From: Aphidius gifuensis
Taxonomy: Eukaryota > Arthropoda > Insecta > Hymenoptera > Braconidae
Length of the DNA stretch: 64,000 nucleotides
Assembly (NCBI RefSeq): GCF_014905175.1
Contig: NC_057793.1
Span: 12,922,369-12,986,368 of the forward strand
Reading direction: 5' to 3'
In this document: piece by piece, positions 44,471-55,895 of the stretch
How positions within the stretch are numbered: the stretch's first letter is position 1
Layout of the letters: each line of letters opens with the position of its first letter
Notes under the pieces: model-generated
What the model was told of the DNA's origin: nothing
The model's database searches: none
The model's input: only the letters and a program-made list of their open reading frames with translations
Program-made: the position numbers and the translations under genes

Positions 44471-45657
44471 GTTAGGTAATTTAAGTTATGTTAGGTATAT
44501 ACAATCTTATCGTTCAATCTGTTTCATCAATAACATTGCTATAGTAAATTAGTTACAAAACATCAATTAATAAAAAACAATTTTTTTTTAAAAATTACTT
44601 GATCCGTTTCAGATCAGGAATCCTGTTCCATTCCTGATCAGGTATCCTGGTCAGGTTTCCTGATCCGATTCTGATCAGAATCCTAAAAAAAAGCGTTACA
44701 TTCTGATCCGTTCCTGAACAGGATTCCTGGTTATATTCTAGTCAGGAATCCTGATCCATTCCTGTTCAGGTATCCTGGCTCTAACCCTACAATCTGGCCA
44801 GGTTTCCTGATCCGGTTCTGATCAGAATCCTAAAAAAGAGCGTTACATTCTGATCCGTTCCTGAACAGGATTTCTGATCCGGTTCTGATTTGAAATCAGG
44901 TTCCCTGATCCGGTTCTGATCAGAACCTTAACTAAATTTCCACTCGGGAGATATTTATTTGTTAACCCTTTTTACTCAGCGCACTTAAGAAACTATTGGA
45001 GAGTATATTATTATTATTATATCTTAACCGATGATGATGATGATAATGATGGTATATATCGTTATGCCAAAGCAAATAATCTAGACATGAGAAGTGAGTA
45101 TGATCCAAATAATAAAGAGTCATATTGAATGTACTTTAATCTAAACAATATGTTCGAGGAACACTCATTTCTTACTTGCACAAGTTCATGGAATACGACC
45201 TAATCCAACGGGTAAAATTGCAAAATTATCATCAAGTAGAAAAAAAAGTTCAAATAAAATTTTTTGATATCTCGAATAGTTTTCGAGTTATCGATATTTT
45301 TCTGGTGTTGGTGGTAATTCGTTTCGTAATTGATAATATAATGGAGCTAAGGAAAAGATGCACGGAGAAAAATTTTCAGCAAATTTTCCTATGGTTGCCA
45401 AATCATTAAGGGTCTATCTTCTGACTATTAAAATATTCACGATCATGTTAACAAAAAAAAAAAAATTAGCGTGTTGCGAGTACGCGCGGGGGAAGTGAAA
45501 CTTCTTTCAGAGTAGTTTCATGTCACGCTGAATATTAATAATAATAATAATAATAATATTAATACTGACAATAATATTCAAATATAAATATTATTAGTTA
45601 ATAATAATTATTAGTATTTATATTTCGAATATTATTATTATAAATTTTATTATTTAT

Positions 45658-46212
45658 ATCGTCACATTAATGGAAGAAGGGCGTAAGTGCCATTTTTAGG
45701 AATTTTTTTTTTTCTAAAAGAAAAAGGGCGTGAGTGCGAATTTATAAATTTTCGGGCTTTGCATCTAATTTTAAGGCTTAGAGAAAAAAAAAAGTGCGTA
45801 TGTTCAGGGACTTACGCCTTTTTTCCATTCTCAAAATCATTTTTAATAAAAGATGAAGATTTGTAATTATTTTTATGTTTTTCTTATTGATAATAATTAA
45901 TAAATTATGTATAATTATCAGTAAACAATCAATAATTTAAAAAATCCTGCCATTAAATAAATTTCAAATAAAATTGAAAATATGCCCTTCATCTTTTATC
46001 AAAAATTATTTTGATAACGGGAAAAAAGGCGTAAATCCTTGGACATACGCTCTTTATCCTTTATCGAAGGTTGTTACGCCCATTTTCGCTTTTTTTTAAG
46101 TATTAAAACTAGATGAAAAACCCGAAAATTTATAAATTTGCACTTACGCTCTTTTTCCTTTAAAATTGACGTTTTTGGCACTTACGCCCTTCATTCTTTA
46201 ATGCGACGATAT
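45658..46212. mobile_element. About 555 bp inverted-repeat element with CTTACGCCC words
   Basis: Ends CGTCACATTAATGGAAGAAG and the inverse CTTCATTCTTTAATGCGACG. Words GGGCGTAAGTGCC, GGACTTACGCC and GGGCGTGAGTGCG recur in both orientations. Flanked on both sides by imperfect AAT/ATT tracts (45535-45655, 46213-46530). A fragment of the same family sits at about 51540-51720. Confidence 0.65.
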
Positions 46213-46794
46213 AATTGATACCATCGATATTATTACTAATATTATATTGATATTATTAAATAATAATTTCAAAAATATCATCGATAATAATAATAACAAT
46301 AATATTATCGATTTATAATAATATCAGTGATATTAATAATATGAATAATAATATTGACAATAACATTCATATATAAATATTGATAATTATTAGTATTGAT
46401 ATTCAAAATATTATTATTATAGATATTATTATTAATATCAATACTATTGTGAATAATTGGTAATAATATCAAAATTATTGTTGTTATAATTATCATCATT
46501 TATATATATTTATAATAATTTTATTGTTATTATAATAATGATTCTTTAAACCCGCGAGATAACTATTGCTTAATACGTTTAAATGAATTTAAAAAAAAAA
46601 TCAATTATTTAAGTATTAAACTTAGTTAAACTGTTTAATAATATTTAAATAAATAAACAAAAAAAAAGTCGCACACGCATACACACATAGCAGCTGACGC
46701 TCCGAGTTTATACGCTATATATAGTGCATGTATAATGCTTGCCGGCTTCCCTTCTCTCTATGTAATTCTCCTCTCTTTATCCGCTTGCGACCGA

Positions 46795-46905
46795 GCGTAT
46801 AGCAGAGAGTATAGCAGAGAGTATAGCAGAAAGTATACGAGAGAACGTCCACAAGGGAGTATACGGGAGAATGTCTACAAGAGAGTATACGAGAGAGTAA
46901 ACGCG
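46795..46905. repeat. 12 bp tandem AGAGAGTATAGC-type repeats
   Basis: AGAGAGTATAGC recurs and then degrades to AGAGAGTATACG variants. Any open frame (REYS repeats) is a by-product of the period being a multiple of three. Confidence 0.7.
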
Positions 46906-47512
46906 AGCAGGACCTCGAATTTTTTTGCTACCCTCCGTAAAGAAGTTTCACTTCAAAAACAATTTTTACTTTGAACAATTAAGGTTGCTTATAAATAATT
47001 AAATCGTCACTCAATTTTTTTTTTTTTTGGCTCATTTTTCAAATGAAATAAATATCTATACTTTCAATTTTTTTCAATTTTTTCTGACGTCGTTTTTTTG
47101 AGATAATTAATGTCAAAGTTGACAACTTTTATACGCGAGGATAGGACTATAAGTTGATAAACCGTACATTTTGATTTTTAACGAGTTCGTTTTTCACTAA
47201 AAAGTTTTCAAATTACTATCAAATTGTAGTGCTTGACAAGACGAATACGATAAAAAAATTTGAATTTTTTTTGACGTTGATTTTTAAAGATATTTAATGT
47301 TAAATTTTGAAATTTTCGTCTTTCTCGCAACGAGAGGACATGAGAGAATTGCGATCCGGCAACACTGCTCTCTTCTCTTTGTTTACTTTTCACTTGCCGA
47401 GCGGGATGTTATACACCAACGTGACATACACAATGATGCACTGTAGTAGTGGTAGTATATAAAAAAATACAGTGTCTCACGATTTCCATTTTGCTTGCTG
47501 CACCCGTATTCA

Positions 47513-47690
47513 CGGGGCAAAATTGTTCTCATTATAGGGCTTTTTTTTTCCGCTGATGGCGCTTGACAAAATTTTTTTCATATAGATTTCATCAGATTTC
47601 ATTGGATTTCATATAGAAAAGCTTCACAAACGCCACCATCGGAAAAAAAACGCCCTAATGAGAACATCCTCTGAATACGGGTGCTGGAAT
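47513..47690. mobile_element. Short relative of the 24357-25886 element
   Basis: CGGGGCAAAATTGTTCTCAT and the inverse GAGAACATCCTCTGAATACG flank TTTTTTTTCCGCTGATGGCG and its inverse. Arms of about 60 bp with a short AT-rich loop. Confidence 0.5.
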
Positions 47691-47844
47691 AGTGTTGGTG
47701 CCTATCTGTTTACACACACACTACGATTTTTAAGGCAAAAGCGTAACAAAATTTTTAAAGAGGGGCCACAAAATAAACGTAGTGGTATACGAGTCCTCCA
47801 TGCCTAAATAATAGTACGACTATGTCCCTTGTAAGCAACCTTAA

Positions 47845-48390
47845 AATGTACCATAGCAATTTATATGTTTTTTTTTCGCTAAGTTCAGATAAAAAATTAC
47901 AACGCATAAAGAAATTTTTACCGAGGCCAAATTTATAAGTTAAAATAATCCAGCCTAAAAATTACATTGCACCATAGAAAAATTTACATATTTTCTTTTT
48001 GCTTTGTATTCATAAAACTTTACGTCGTTGTTGTGGACAAAATTGAAATGATCCTCTGAAAATTTACGATGTGCCATAGTAAAAATTTAATTCTCTTAGA
48101 AATCCTATAGGTGTCACTGATAAATACAAAGCAACATGGTTAAAATTACAATGGGCCATAGCAAAATTGATGACGGACTCAGAAATGTCAACTGCCCCCA
48201 CTTTTTAGTCGACTGCGCAGGCGTGACTTTGCTTATTTTTCAATTGTTAATTTAAAAGAAATAAAATAGTATTTACGTATACGTTGTCGTGGCGCAGCGG
48301 ATACCTACATGTCTTTGTTTTAGAAATCTACGGTTTTGGAACTTCCCCTGAATTGCTGGAGTAGTATTAGTGTTTGTAAATGTAAGCTTG
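47845..48390 (+). repeat. Uninterrupted repeat copy B
   Basis: Matches the inverse of 1-184 joined to 6400-6925. Across the junction it reads TTTTTAGTCGACTGCGCAGG without any insertion. GTCGTGGCGCAGCGGATACC (48290-48309) is box A-like; a box B is not clear. A related but shorter segment is at 49470-49627. Confidence 0.7.
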
Positions 48391-49134
48391 TAAAACTCAC
48401 ACTACTTATGACGCATCAGTGAAGTGAAAAGATTTTAGGCATGAGAGGGCACTATAATATTTTTTTTTAAGCGGTATGTCAAAATATTGAAAAAAAAATC
48501 CCTCTCACAGATGTCGATCAAGGTAGGCCCATTTTTTTATTGAAATAAAGATCTATTTGAACAAATTTTTTTCGTAATTTTCTACCACGATTTGACCGAG
48601 ATAATTAGGGTCAAAGTTGACAACAATTTAACACTTTAACACACAAGCATAGGAAGCGTCGGCACGTTTTCACTTCTATTGAAAAAACGCTCTCACAAAA
48701 AACCTTTATTTTACTACAGCTTGTACTTCTTTAAATTACAAAAATAATAAAAAAAAAATCATTGATTTCTAAAACGAATTTTAAAAGTTATTAATTATTT
48801 AAGACGAAAATTTAGGGTCAAAAACAGTCAAAAAGTACCAGGCGAAGCATTGAAAATCTGCTGAAGTAGTATTAGTGTGTGTAAATACGAGGCGCCCTCA
48901 CTCATATTTCTAAAGACTCGTCAGTAAAGTATACAAATTTTAGACATTAGAGGGCACTTATTATTTATTTAAGCTATCCTTTTTGAACCCAAAAAATTAT
49001 CCTACCTTGGGATTTACATACCGCCTTAACATAATAAGTTTATAGGCACCCTTGTGAACTCAAAACGTTGCTCGGTTATGAGATTTAGAAACAACCTTAA
49101 TTTTTTTGATAATTCATTGTGGACATCATCTTGG

Positions 49135-49282
49135 GTCCGTTCGAAAAGTCACTCGGAAGCCCGGAAGTTCAAGATGACTGCTACACAGACATAAATACCA
49201 TCATAACTTTTGATAGTATTTCATATCCGTGTGCAGCCATCTTGAACTTCCGGGCTTCCGAGTGACTTTTGAACGACCCCTA
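49135..49282. mobile_element. 148 bp hairpin MITE
   Basis: The left arm AAAAGTCACTCGGAAGCCCG and the right arm CGGGCTTCCGAGTGACTTTT are perfect inverses, continuing with GAAGTTCAAGATG and CATCTTGAACTTC. Outer GGGTCCGTTC and GAACGACCCC also pair. Non-coding. Confidence 0.8.
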
Positions 49283-49561
49283 TTATCATTCACATGAAAT
49301 TTTGTTTTGTATTTTTAAAATAGTTAATGAGTGGACAATATTTTTGATTCATTCATTGACCAGATAGCATCATCAACTTTGAACGGAAAAGTCCGGAGTT
49401 CAAACACTCATCTGTACCGAAAATTTAGTTTAGTATATATAAAGTGATCGAATTTTAAAATTGCGTTCAAATGCTCCCACTTTTTAGCCGACTGCACAGG
49501 CTTGACTTTGCTTATTTTCAAATTGTTGATGTAAAATAAACGAATATCATTTTTCGTAATC

Positions 49562-49627
49562 GTTGTTGAGGCGCAGCGGATAACACGTACGGTTTCCATT
49601 CGGAAGGTTCAATCCCTGGTTCAGTCC
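49562..49627 (+). other. tRNA-like SINE head
   Basis: TTGAGGCGCAGCGGATAACA (box A) and AAGGTTCAATCCCTGG (box B) are about 25 bp apart, the most tRNA-like spacing in the window. The 5' neighbour CCGACTGCACAGGCTTGACT matches copy B. Stem pairing is incomplete. Confidence 0.6.
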
Positions 49628-50122
49628 AAATTTTGATGTTAAACTATTCATCGTAGGGAATAAGAAAAAAAAAAAAAAAATAAATTATAAATAATGACAT
49701 TAAAAAAAAAAATTTTTTTATAATAAACAAAATAAATTTTGCGTTTGACCATAACAAAAATTACTATGGTACACAAAAAAAAAATAGCTGCGCCCACACG
49801 ATATTTTGCTATGACCCATATGATAATATCATAAAATAAATAGATGGCGCAGCTCAGCTATGGGCCATTGTAAAATTTGCTATGTTTTTTTCGTAAAAAA
49901 AATAAAAAATTCTCTCCGTGTGTACTTAAGTAAAATATTTTATACCACTCATGCATTGTAAACTTGATTTTACACGCGCCCTAACAGTGAGGAGAATTGA
50001 CGATTATAGACGCGAAAGCGAAACACTTCAGGAGTAAGCGAAACACTCGAGTAGTAAACGGCAGTTGCCTCTGTTTCCCGCTTATACCCACTCTAAGTTG
50101 CCTCTGTTTTTTGCGCCCCCCC

Positions 50123-50486
50123 CCCTCTGGTGAAAATATTTCTCCGAATTTTTCCAAATTTCTCCGTGATTACTCCGAATTTCTCCGCGACTACTCCAAA
50201 TTTCTTCCAAATTGACCCATGCGGCGAAATGAGTGGAAAAATTTTCTCCTCGTTGTTGATTTCGGAAGAATTTCTCCACGGTAAAATTATTTTTTTCACA
50301 TGTTTCTCCGCGTGTGTTTTTTTTCATATTTCCGAACGTTTTTTCACCCAAGTCGAATTGAAGAAAATTCGGAAAAAAATTTTGATACCTTTCTCCACTC
50401 ATTTCTCCGCATAGGTCGATTTGGAAGAAATTCGGAGTCATCGCGGAAAATACAGAAGAAATCGCGGAGTAATATTTCCATCAGGG
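50123..50486. mobile_element. ATTTCTCCGAATTTCTCCGCG word element
   Basis: Left CCCTCTGGTGAAAATATTTC; right, inverted, CCCTGATGGAAATATTACTC. The interior repeats TTTCTCCGNATTTCTTC and its inverse. Overlapping open frames on both strands here come from the repeated words. Related ends at 36669. Confidence 0.55.
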
Positions 50487-51264
50487 CCAGCCGGTGTTTT
50501 TTTGTCTCTAGTTTAGTGTTAAGTTTTGTTTCTAATGACGTAGTATCACACACATACACATATGATATAAAAAAAAACACACATACACTTAATTTTAGTC
50601 ATCCAAGATTGTCCAAGATGACAGAATCAGATTTATCTACGTCAATTGAAAATTGTATTCTAAATAATGCACCTAATAATGTATATTTGTGTGTCAAGAT
50701 ATGTAAAACGATATTTGTTAATAATAGTATTTAATATTACAATATTTTTTTAATTTTTTTCCAATTTTCTTTTATTGTTTAATATATTTAACCTGACAAT
50801 GTAGAATATTTGTGACTGGTTGTTTGTATTCTTAAATTTTTTTTTTTTTTAATGATACTTTTCATTACTTGTTATTGATTTTTAATTTTATTAGCAACTT
50901 AAGTTTATTTTATAATTTGATTATTAATTAATTAATTTTTTTATTCTAAACGAGTTAAATTTCACTGTTGTATTTTTTATTATATCAAGTCAGATAATTA
51001 TTTTTATTTTTAGTAAATATTTTTAACTTTAAATACTTTTTATTTTAATCATATTAAATGTATTTTTTCTTATGCTGGGGGTTACCCCCTCCTTTAAGAA
51101 CTCCGTGACGTGTTTTTCGATGGTCATTTATCTATTGTTCTTTAATATTTAATAACTTTATTATTATTATTTTTTTTTTTTTTGAAAAATAACGAATTAC
51201 GATTATGACAACTAACATTTACAACATCTGAAATATTCAATCTTGTCTCAATAATGGTGTTTAA
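50487..51264. other. AT-rich DNA, nothing recognised
   Basis: Includes CACACATACACATATG at about 50548 and an open frame to 50734 with no recognised domain. Confidence 0.4.
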
Positions 51265-52008
51265 GGAGGTTATGCACAAATTCATTGCGGGTGTGGCGGG
51301 GCGCTTCTGACGTCACAGACAAAACTGAAATCCGACTACACTGTAAAAAAATAAAGTGAAAAGCGCCTGCGCCCCATATACAATATATGGGATTGCGGGT
51401 ATGTGTGTGTGTTTGAACATGCCAATATGCCATACGTTGCCACATCTAATTTTTGTAAAATTTATAATTAATTACTCATTAATTGACCGATCAACATATG
51501 AAAATTTTTCGCGCAATTAATAAAACTCGGTTTCTAGTATTACGCCTTTTTTCCCGTTATCAAAATAATTTTTGATAAAAGATGAAAGGCATATTTTCAA
51601 TTTTATTTGAAATTTATTTAATGGCAGGATTTTCTAAATTATTGATTGTATACTGATAATTATACATAATTTATTATCAATACGAAAAACATAAAAATAA
51701 TTACAAATTTTCATCTTTTATTATCATTTTATTATCATTATCATTTTATCATTATCATTATCATTATTATCATTATCATTTTATTATCATATTATCATCA
51801 TTTTTTCTATCCGAAAAAAATGGTTGAAATCTCCATAAGAGCCAATGTTAAATATTATTTTCAATAATTAATTACAAAAAATTTAACCGATCAACATAAG
51901 AAAATAATTATACCGTTGTATTCAGAATGAAAAGATTTACTTGTGTACAAAATTTCAGAAGATTCTCATTATATTTTTTAAAAAAAGAGTAATTTGTGCA
52001 TAACCTCC
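51265..52008. mobile_element. TTAA-flanked element, copy 2 (with internal insertion)
   Basis: Ends GGAGGTTATGCACAAATT and its inverse; TTAA at 51261-51264 and 52009-52012. Compared with copy 1 at 26142-26648 (inverse orientation) it has about 240 extra bases at 51540-51790, made of a CTTACGCC-family fragment and a TTATCATTATCA tandem. It also retains the palindrome CCCATATACAATATATGGG. Confidence 0.8.
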
Positions 52009-52012
52009 TTAA

Positions 52013-52770
52013 TGCTTGGCAGCTGATTGTGCGCCATTAAAGGGCTAAGGCTTGGCTGACTCACGGTTGGTTCTTTGCTTACCAACGTTCTTTTACCAAC
52101 GCTCGTGCCGACCATAGGTTGATGAAGAACTGGCCAGCTCTTTTCAAGCCATTCATCGGCCAAGTCTTGGTAAACGATTGGGTGACCGAGACTGGATACA
52201 AATGATTAAGCCAAGGCGTGGCTCATTAAAGGCCAGCCAGCAATTGATCAACATCGGCCTAGCCTCGGTTAATTATTGGGAGGCCAGGACTCGGAATATT
52301 CAATTAAGCAAAGAGTTGGCACATTAAAGACTGGGCAAACGGTGACTTGCCATTTGTCGGCCGAGTGTCGATCGTTCTTAGGGTCACCAAGACTGATTAT
52401 TTTTTATTCTTTCGACATATATAAATATTTTAAAAGCCGCTGTTATGTATTTATTATTGAAAATTTTTTTGTTCAATTATATACTGTAAAACAGCTACTC
52501 ATTTTTTTGTTTTTACATAACGAAAATTTCAAAAAAAAATTTTTTTTTTTTATTAATTATGAAAATACATTCCGGGGTATTTGAAACAAATAAAATTTAT
52601 ATATCAGCAAAGTGTCGGTTGATTCTTGGATTGCCATGATTATAATGCATATTTAAGTAGAACAAATTTTCGTCATCTTTAATTAGTGCTGCCATGGTTA
52701 AGTAAGTAAGGCTCTGGAGTTCCAATTAGAAGATACCGTGTTCAAGTCCCAGTGATGTCAAATATTTATG
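52013..52770. mobile_element. GGCCAAG-word element with tRNA-like block
   Basis: Words TTGGC(T/C)GAC, GCCATTAAAGGGCTAAGG and GGCCAAGTCTTGG repeat over 52013-52400, with a possible right remnant at 52603-52640. A tRNA-like block lies at 52687-52756. Termini are not recognised. Confidence 0.4.
52687..52756 (+). other. tRNA-like block
   Basis: GCTGCCATGGTTAAGTAAGT (weak box A) and CCGTGTTCAAGTCCCAG (box B-like). Confidence 0.45.
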
Positions 52771-53580
52771 GTGTAATTATTTCGGACAATAATAATCAAA
52801 TAAATCATCAAATATATAAATAATAAAATTAAATTGTTTTAAAAAATTAAAAAGTATTTTTTTTTTATTAAATTTATCTAAATATATTATGATACATCTA
52901 AATATATTATGACATTTTCTTTGATATAAAAAGATAGTGCCATAATTGATATATTTGGTTATCTCTCGATATGTTTTGATATCAAGATATTCTGAGATCT
53001 TCGGATATATTATTATATCTAAGAAGATCTTTTCATTTTTTCCAGAGTAGTTAAATCTTAATAATATCGATATTGAAACTTTCATTTTTTCACTGTGTTT
53101 TTTAATAAGTAATATACTATATACACGTATTGAAAAAGGTACTTTTCAGTTTGAATCAAAAATTATTTTTTAAACTAAGAAGTATCTTTTTTATTACACC
53201 ATAACAAACTTAATAATAATAAATATATATATTTTTCGAGTATACCATTCTTCTTTTACTTTGATTAAAAAAGTATAAATATATTATATTGTAAAATTAT
53301 TGTACAATTACAATAATAATTTTCTTTTTCAAACTAACACATCAATGTCTATTTCTCTTTTTTTAAAACATGAAATTCGTCAATATTATAAATAAATTAT
53401 TATTGTATAATAATTCAATGTTTTGTTTTAAGTTTAGGAAATATTATTTTATATAAACAATGGTAATAGGTATATTAATTTTGTAAACAAATTATATTGT
53501 AAAATTTTTGTACAATTACAATAATAATTTTTTTTTTTCTCTTAACATGTTATCAATTTTATAATTGTATAATGCAGATT
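52771..53580. other. AT-rich DNA, nothing recognised
   Basis: Contains short direct repeats such as ATTGTAAAAT(T/)ATTGTACAATT at about 53290 and 53497. The - strand frame at 52777-53085 has no recognisable domain. Confidence 0.4.
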
Positions 53581-53810
53581 CCGGGAATTGGTGAATTCAG
53601 TTCCAGGCACTCCAGGGGTGCTGGACGTGACTTATCGTCCATTCTGGCTTCCATGACCATCCGTAGTCATTTTTATTTTTTGACTAGTTTCGTCTAGTTT
53701 TGCCAAGTTCAAAATAATGGACTTAGAAAAAAAAATTTAATTTCGCAAAAAAAAAAAAAAACTAAGATATCTAGATCATTTTACTTAGACAAAAGACATC
53801 CAGTGAAAAA
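53581..53810. mobile_element. Partial relative of the hAT-like element at 9257-10278
   Basis: Shares GACGTGACTTA(G/T)(T/C)GTCCATTC, TGGCTTCCATGACC(G/A)TCCGT and CAAGTTCAAAATAATGGA with 9290-9395. Only the left end is recognisable. Confidence 0.65.
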
Positions 53811-54165
53811 AATCCTTTATGGATTTTTAAAAAAATGCACTAATGCCATTAATCATCAGGGATTTATTCAAAAAATGTTACGTAAGTATTTGAATAATAT
53901 ATTATGTAACCGATTTTCTGACCTGCACGGCGAGAACTATCGGCCAAAGTCTACAACGAGGATTTCTCACACTCCTCGAAATCACCGGGAGGAGCCAGGT
54001 TGGTTATCTCAGAACGAAACGGCCGTGGTAGTAACGAGAACAAAACCCGCATAGAAAAAAATATAACTGGGAAATATATCAATTTGGCCCTCAAAATATA
54101 TCTTGTGAAAATATATCCAGAAACTATAATATGAATACATTTTGCTAGTTACAACCTTTTGATGA
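53811..54165. other. Unassigned DNA with a GC-richer patch
   Basis: 53930-54055 is more GC-rich than its surroundings (ACGGCGAGAACTATCGGCC). The + frame ending at 54054 has no recognised domain. Confidence 0.35.
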
Positions 54166-54640
54166 CCCGAGTGGAAATTGAATCCGACTTGGCCGGATCC
54201 TGATCCGAATCGGATCCAGTATGGCTAAGGTAATCCAGATCCAGCTTTCCTTACTCTTTCTTGATCCGAATCGGATCCAGATTGCCAGACTTTAATTGGA
54301 CTTTATTTTTTATTTCAAAGTTATCTCCGGGTTCAGTCAGGTTTGGCTAAGGCTAACCGGATCCGGCTTTCCTTACTCTTTCTTGATCCAAATCGGAACC
54401 GGATTGCCGGACTTTAATTGGACTTTATTTTTTTATTCAAAGTTATCTCCGGGTTTAGTCAGGTTTGGCTAAGGCTATCCGGATCTGGTTTTCCTTACTC
54501 TATTCTGATCCAAATCTGATCCAGATTGCCGGACTTTAATTGAAGTTTGTTTTTTTTTCAAAGTTAACCTCCGGATTCGGTCGGGCTTGGCTAAGGTAAG
54601 CCGGATCCGGTTTCCCTGATTTGAAACGGATCCAACTTAG
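54166..54640. mobile_element. CCCGAGTGGAAA-ended element (GGATCCGG word family), right end missing
   Basis: Left end CCCGAGTGGAAATTGAATCC. The interior has two to three direct units of about 120 bp with TTACTCTTTCTTGATCC, GGATTGCCGGACTTTAATTG and TTGGCTAAGG(C/T)(T/A)A stretches. The right CCACTCGGG end is absent, so the copy is truncated. Confidence 0.6.
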
Positions 54641-54819
54641 AAGTTTTTTAAAAAAAAATTAATTTCAGAATGTCATTTTATTTTTTGATAATATTAAATA
54701 CATTGTTGCATATGTGGCTTTCTTTCCAATCCAAGTCACGGGGTTTGCGGCTTGACCCTCTCCGATTTCGCTCATTTTTTGATATGTTGTAGATTTTGGC
54801 CTTAAAAAAAACCCGAATT

Positions 54820-55450
54820 TTTTTTTTTTTTTTTTTCTTCGATTTTTGAGGGTGCCACCATCGAATTTCAAGATATCGAAAATAGTACCATTTTTTTTTT
54901 GCTGAATTTTTTATCACAGATTTGAGGACGCAAAACAAGTGTTTTAAGCCCTTTACTAGAGTGGGCACTCAATAGGAAGTATTTTTTTTTGATTTTTGAA
55001 ATTTCAATTTTTGAAAAAAAAAAAATTTTTTTCTTAATTTTATTTTTTTTTTAGATGGAAAAAAAAAAGAAAACGAAATTTACTTTTATGAAATTTCAAA
55101 TTTCTTTTTAGTTTCTGAGAAAAACCATATAGTTTGTTTTTTTACTCTCGATTTGTTATGTGGTTTTTCGGAAAAACTAAAAAGAAATTGAAAATTTTAT
55201 AAGAGTAAATTTCGTTTTCTATTTTTTTTTTACATCTAAAAAAAAAAATAAAATTAAGAAAAAAAAATTTTTTTTTTCAAAAATCAAAAAAAAATACTTT
55301 TCATTGAGTGCCCACTCTAGTGAAGGGCTTAAAATACTTGTTTTGCGTCCTCAACTCTGTGATAAAAAATTCAGCAAAAAAAAAATGGTGCTATTTTAGA
55401 TATCTTGAAATTCGATGGTGGAGCCCTCAAAAATCGAATAAAAAAAAAAA
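54820..55450. repeat. About 630 bp palindrome
   Basis: TGAGTGCCCACTCTAGTGAA near 55300 is the inverse of TTTACTAGAGTGGGCACTCA near 54950. Arms of about 180 bp also share CACCATCGAATTTCAAGATATC and its inverse. The centre (55020-55255) pairs too: GAAAACGAAATTTACTTTTA and its inverse. Confidence 0.75.
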
Positions 55451-55599
55451 AATGATCATACAGTTGCTGAAGCAACTGTGCCTTCCTTGCGGGGGGAATT
55501 TTAATTTCTTCTTTAATATATATTAAAATTCGTGACTACAAATTTATTTCATTCTCTATTGTTACAATGATTATTGTTACAGCTGAAATTTATTTAATT

Positions 55600-55685
55600 T
55601 CCATTCATTTTGCTTGTTCCTTCTAATGGGTCATCTCCATGTCCAGAATCGCTTTCTTCTAACCTTTTAAACTCTCTGTCTTTAT
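55600..55685 (-). pseudogene. Short unassigned coding-like remnant left of the LINE
   Basis: From 55683 the - strand reads MNKDREFKRLEESDSGHGDD and ends PLEGTSKMNGN with a TAA. A TAG lies just upstream. The composition looks protein-like, and it may be the end of a gene of the surrounding element. Not recognised. Confidence 0.3.
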
Positions 55686-55895
55686 TCATTTTGTTGTACT
55701 ATGATTTTAGCCTGTCACTTTATTTATTTATTTATTTATTTCAATCCCAGCGACCTAGGTCATTATAGGGATTAAGGTAGAATTACAAATTTACATTTGG
55801 AATTAAGCTAAGTGTTGATTACATTATTAAGTATAAAAATTACAATGAATAAAGAAAGAAAAAATACATAAGTAAAGTATATCAAAAGATTTAAG

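Larger units (their letters stand above)
43372..44948. mobile_element. CCCGAGTGGAAA-ended element with six 121 bp tandem units (CCTGATCAGG word family)
   Basis: Ends CCCGAGTGGAAAAATTTTC and TTTCCACTCGGG; AG duplicated (43370-43371, 44949-44950). Words of the form CAGGAATCCTGATCC occupy 43390-43520 and 44600-44930. A 121 bp tandem block and a tRNA-like block (44402-44470) lie in between. Confidence 0.8.
45359..49918. mobile_element. Composite repeat block between CACGGAGA-type ends
   Basis: Left CACGGAGAAAAATTTTCAGC and right inverse AATTCTCTCCGTG; TG on each side is a possible duplication. The block contains the 45658-46212 hairpin, AAT-rich microsatellites on both sides of it, a 12 bp tandem, a small CGGGGCAAAAT element, repeat copy B and the 49135-49282 MITE. 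Whether it is one element or neighbouring fragments is unclear. Confidence 0.35.

Noticed and set aside
46735..46974. Frame with REYSREYSRKYTRE repeats
   Set aside because: Encoded by a 12 bp tandem; no start context or homologue recognised.
49562..49627. Functional tRNA gene
   Set aside because: Box A and box B are present but acceptor and anticodon stems do not pair properly, and related copies are repetitive; called SINE-like instead.
50082..50580. Several overlapping frames of 78-144 codons
   Set aside because: By-product of the TTTCTCCGAATTTC word element and low-complexity flanks.
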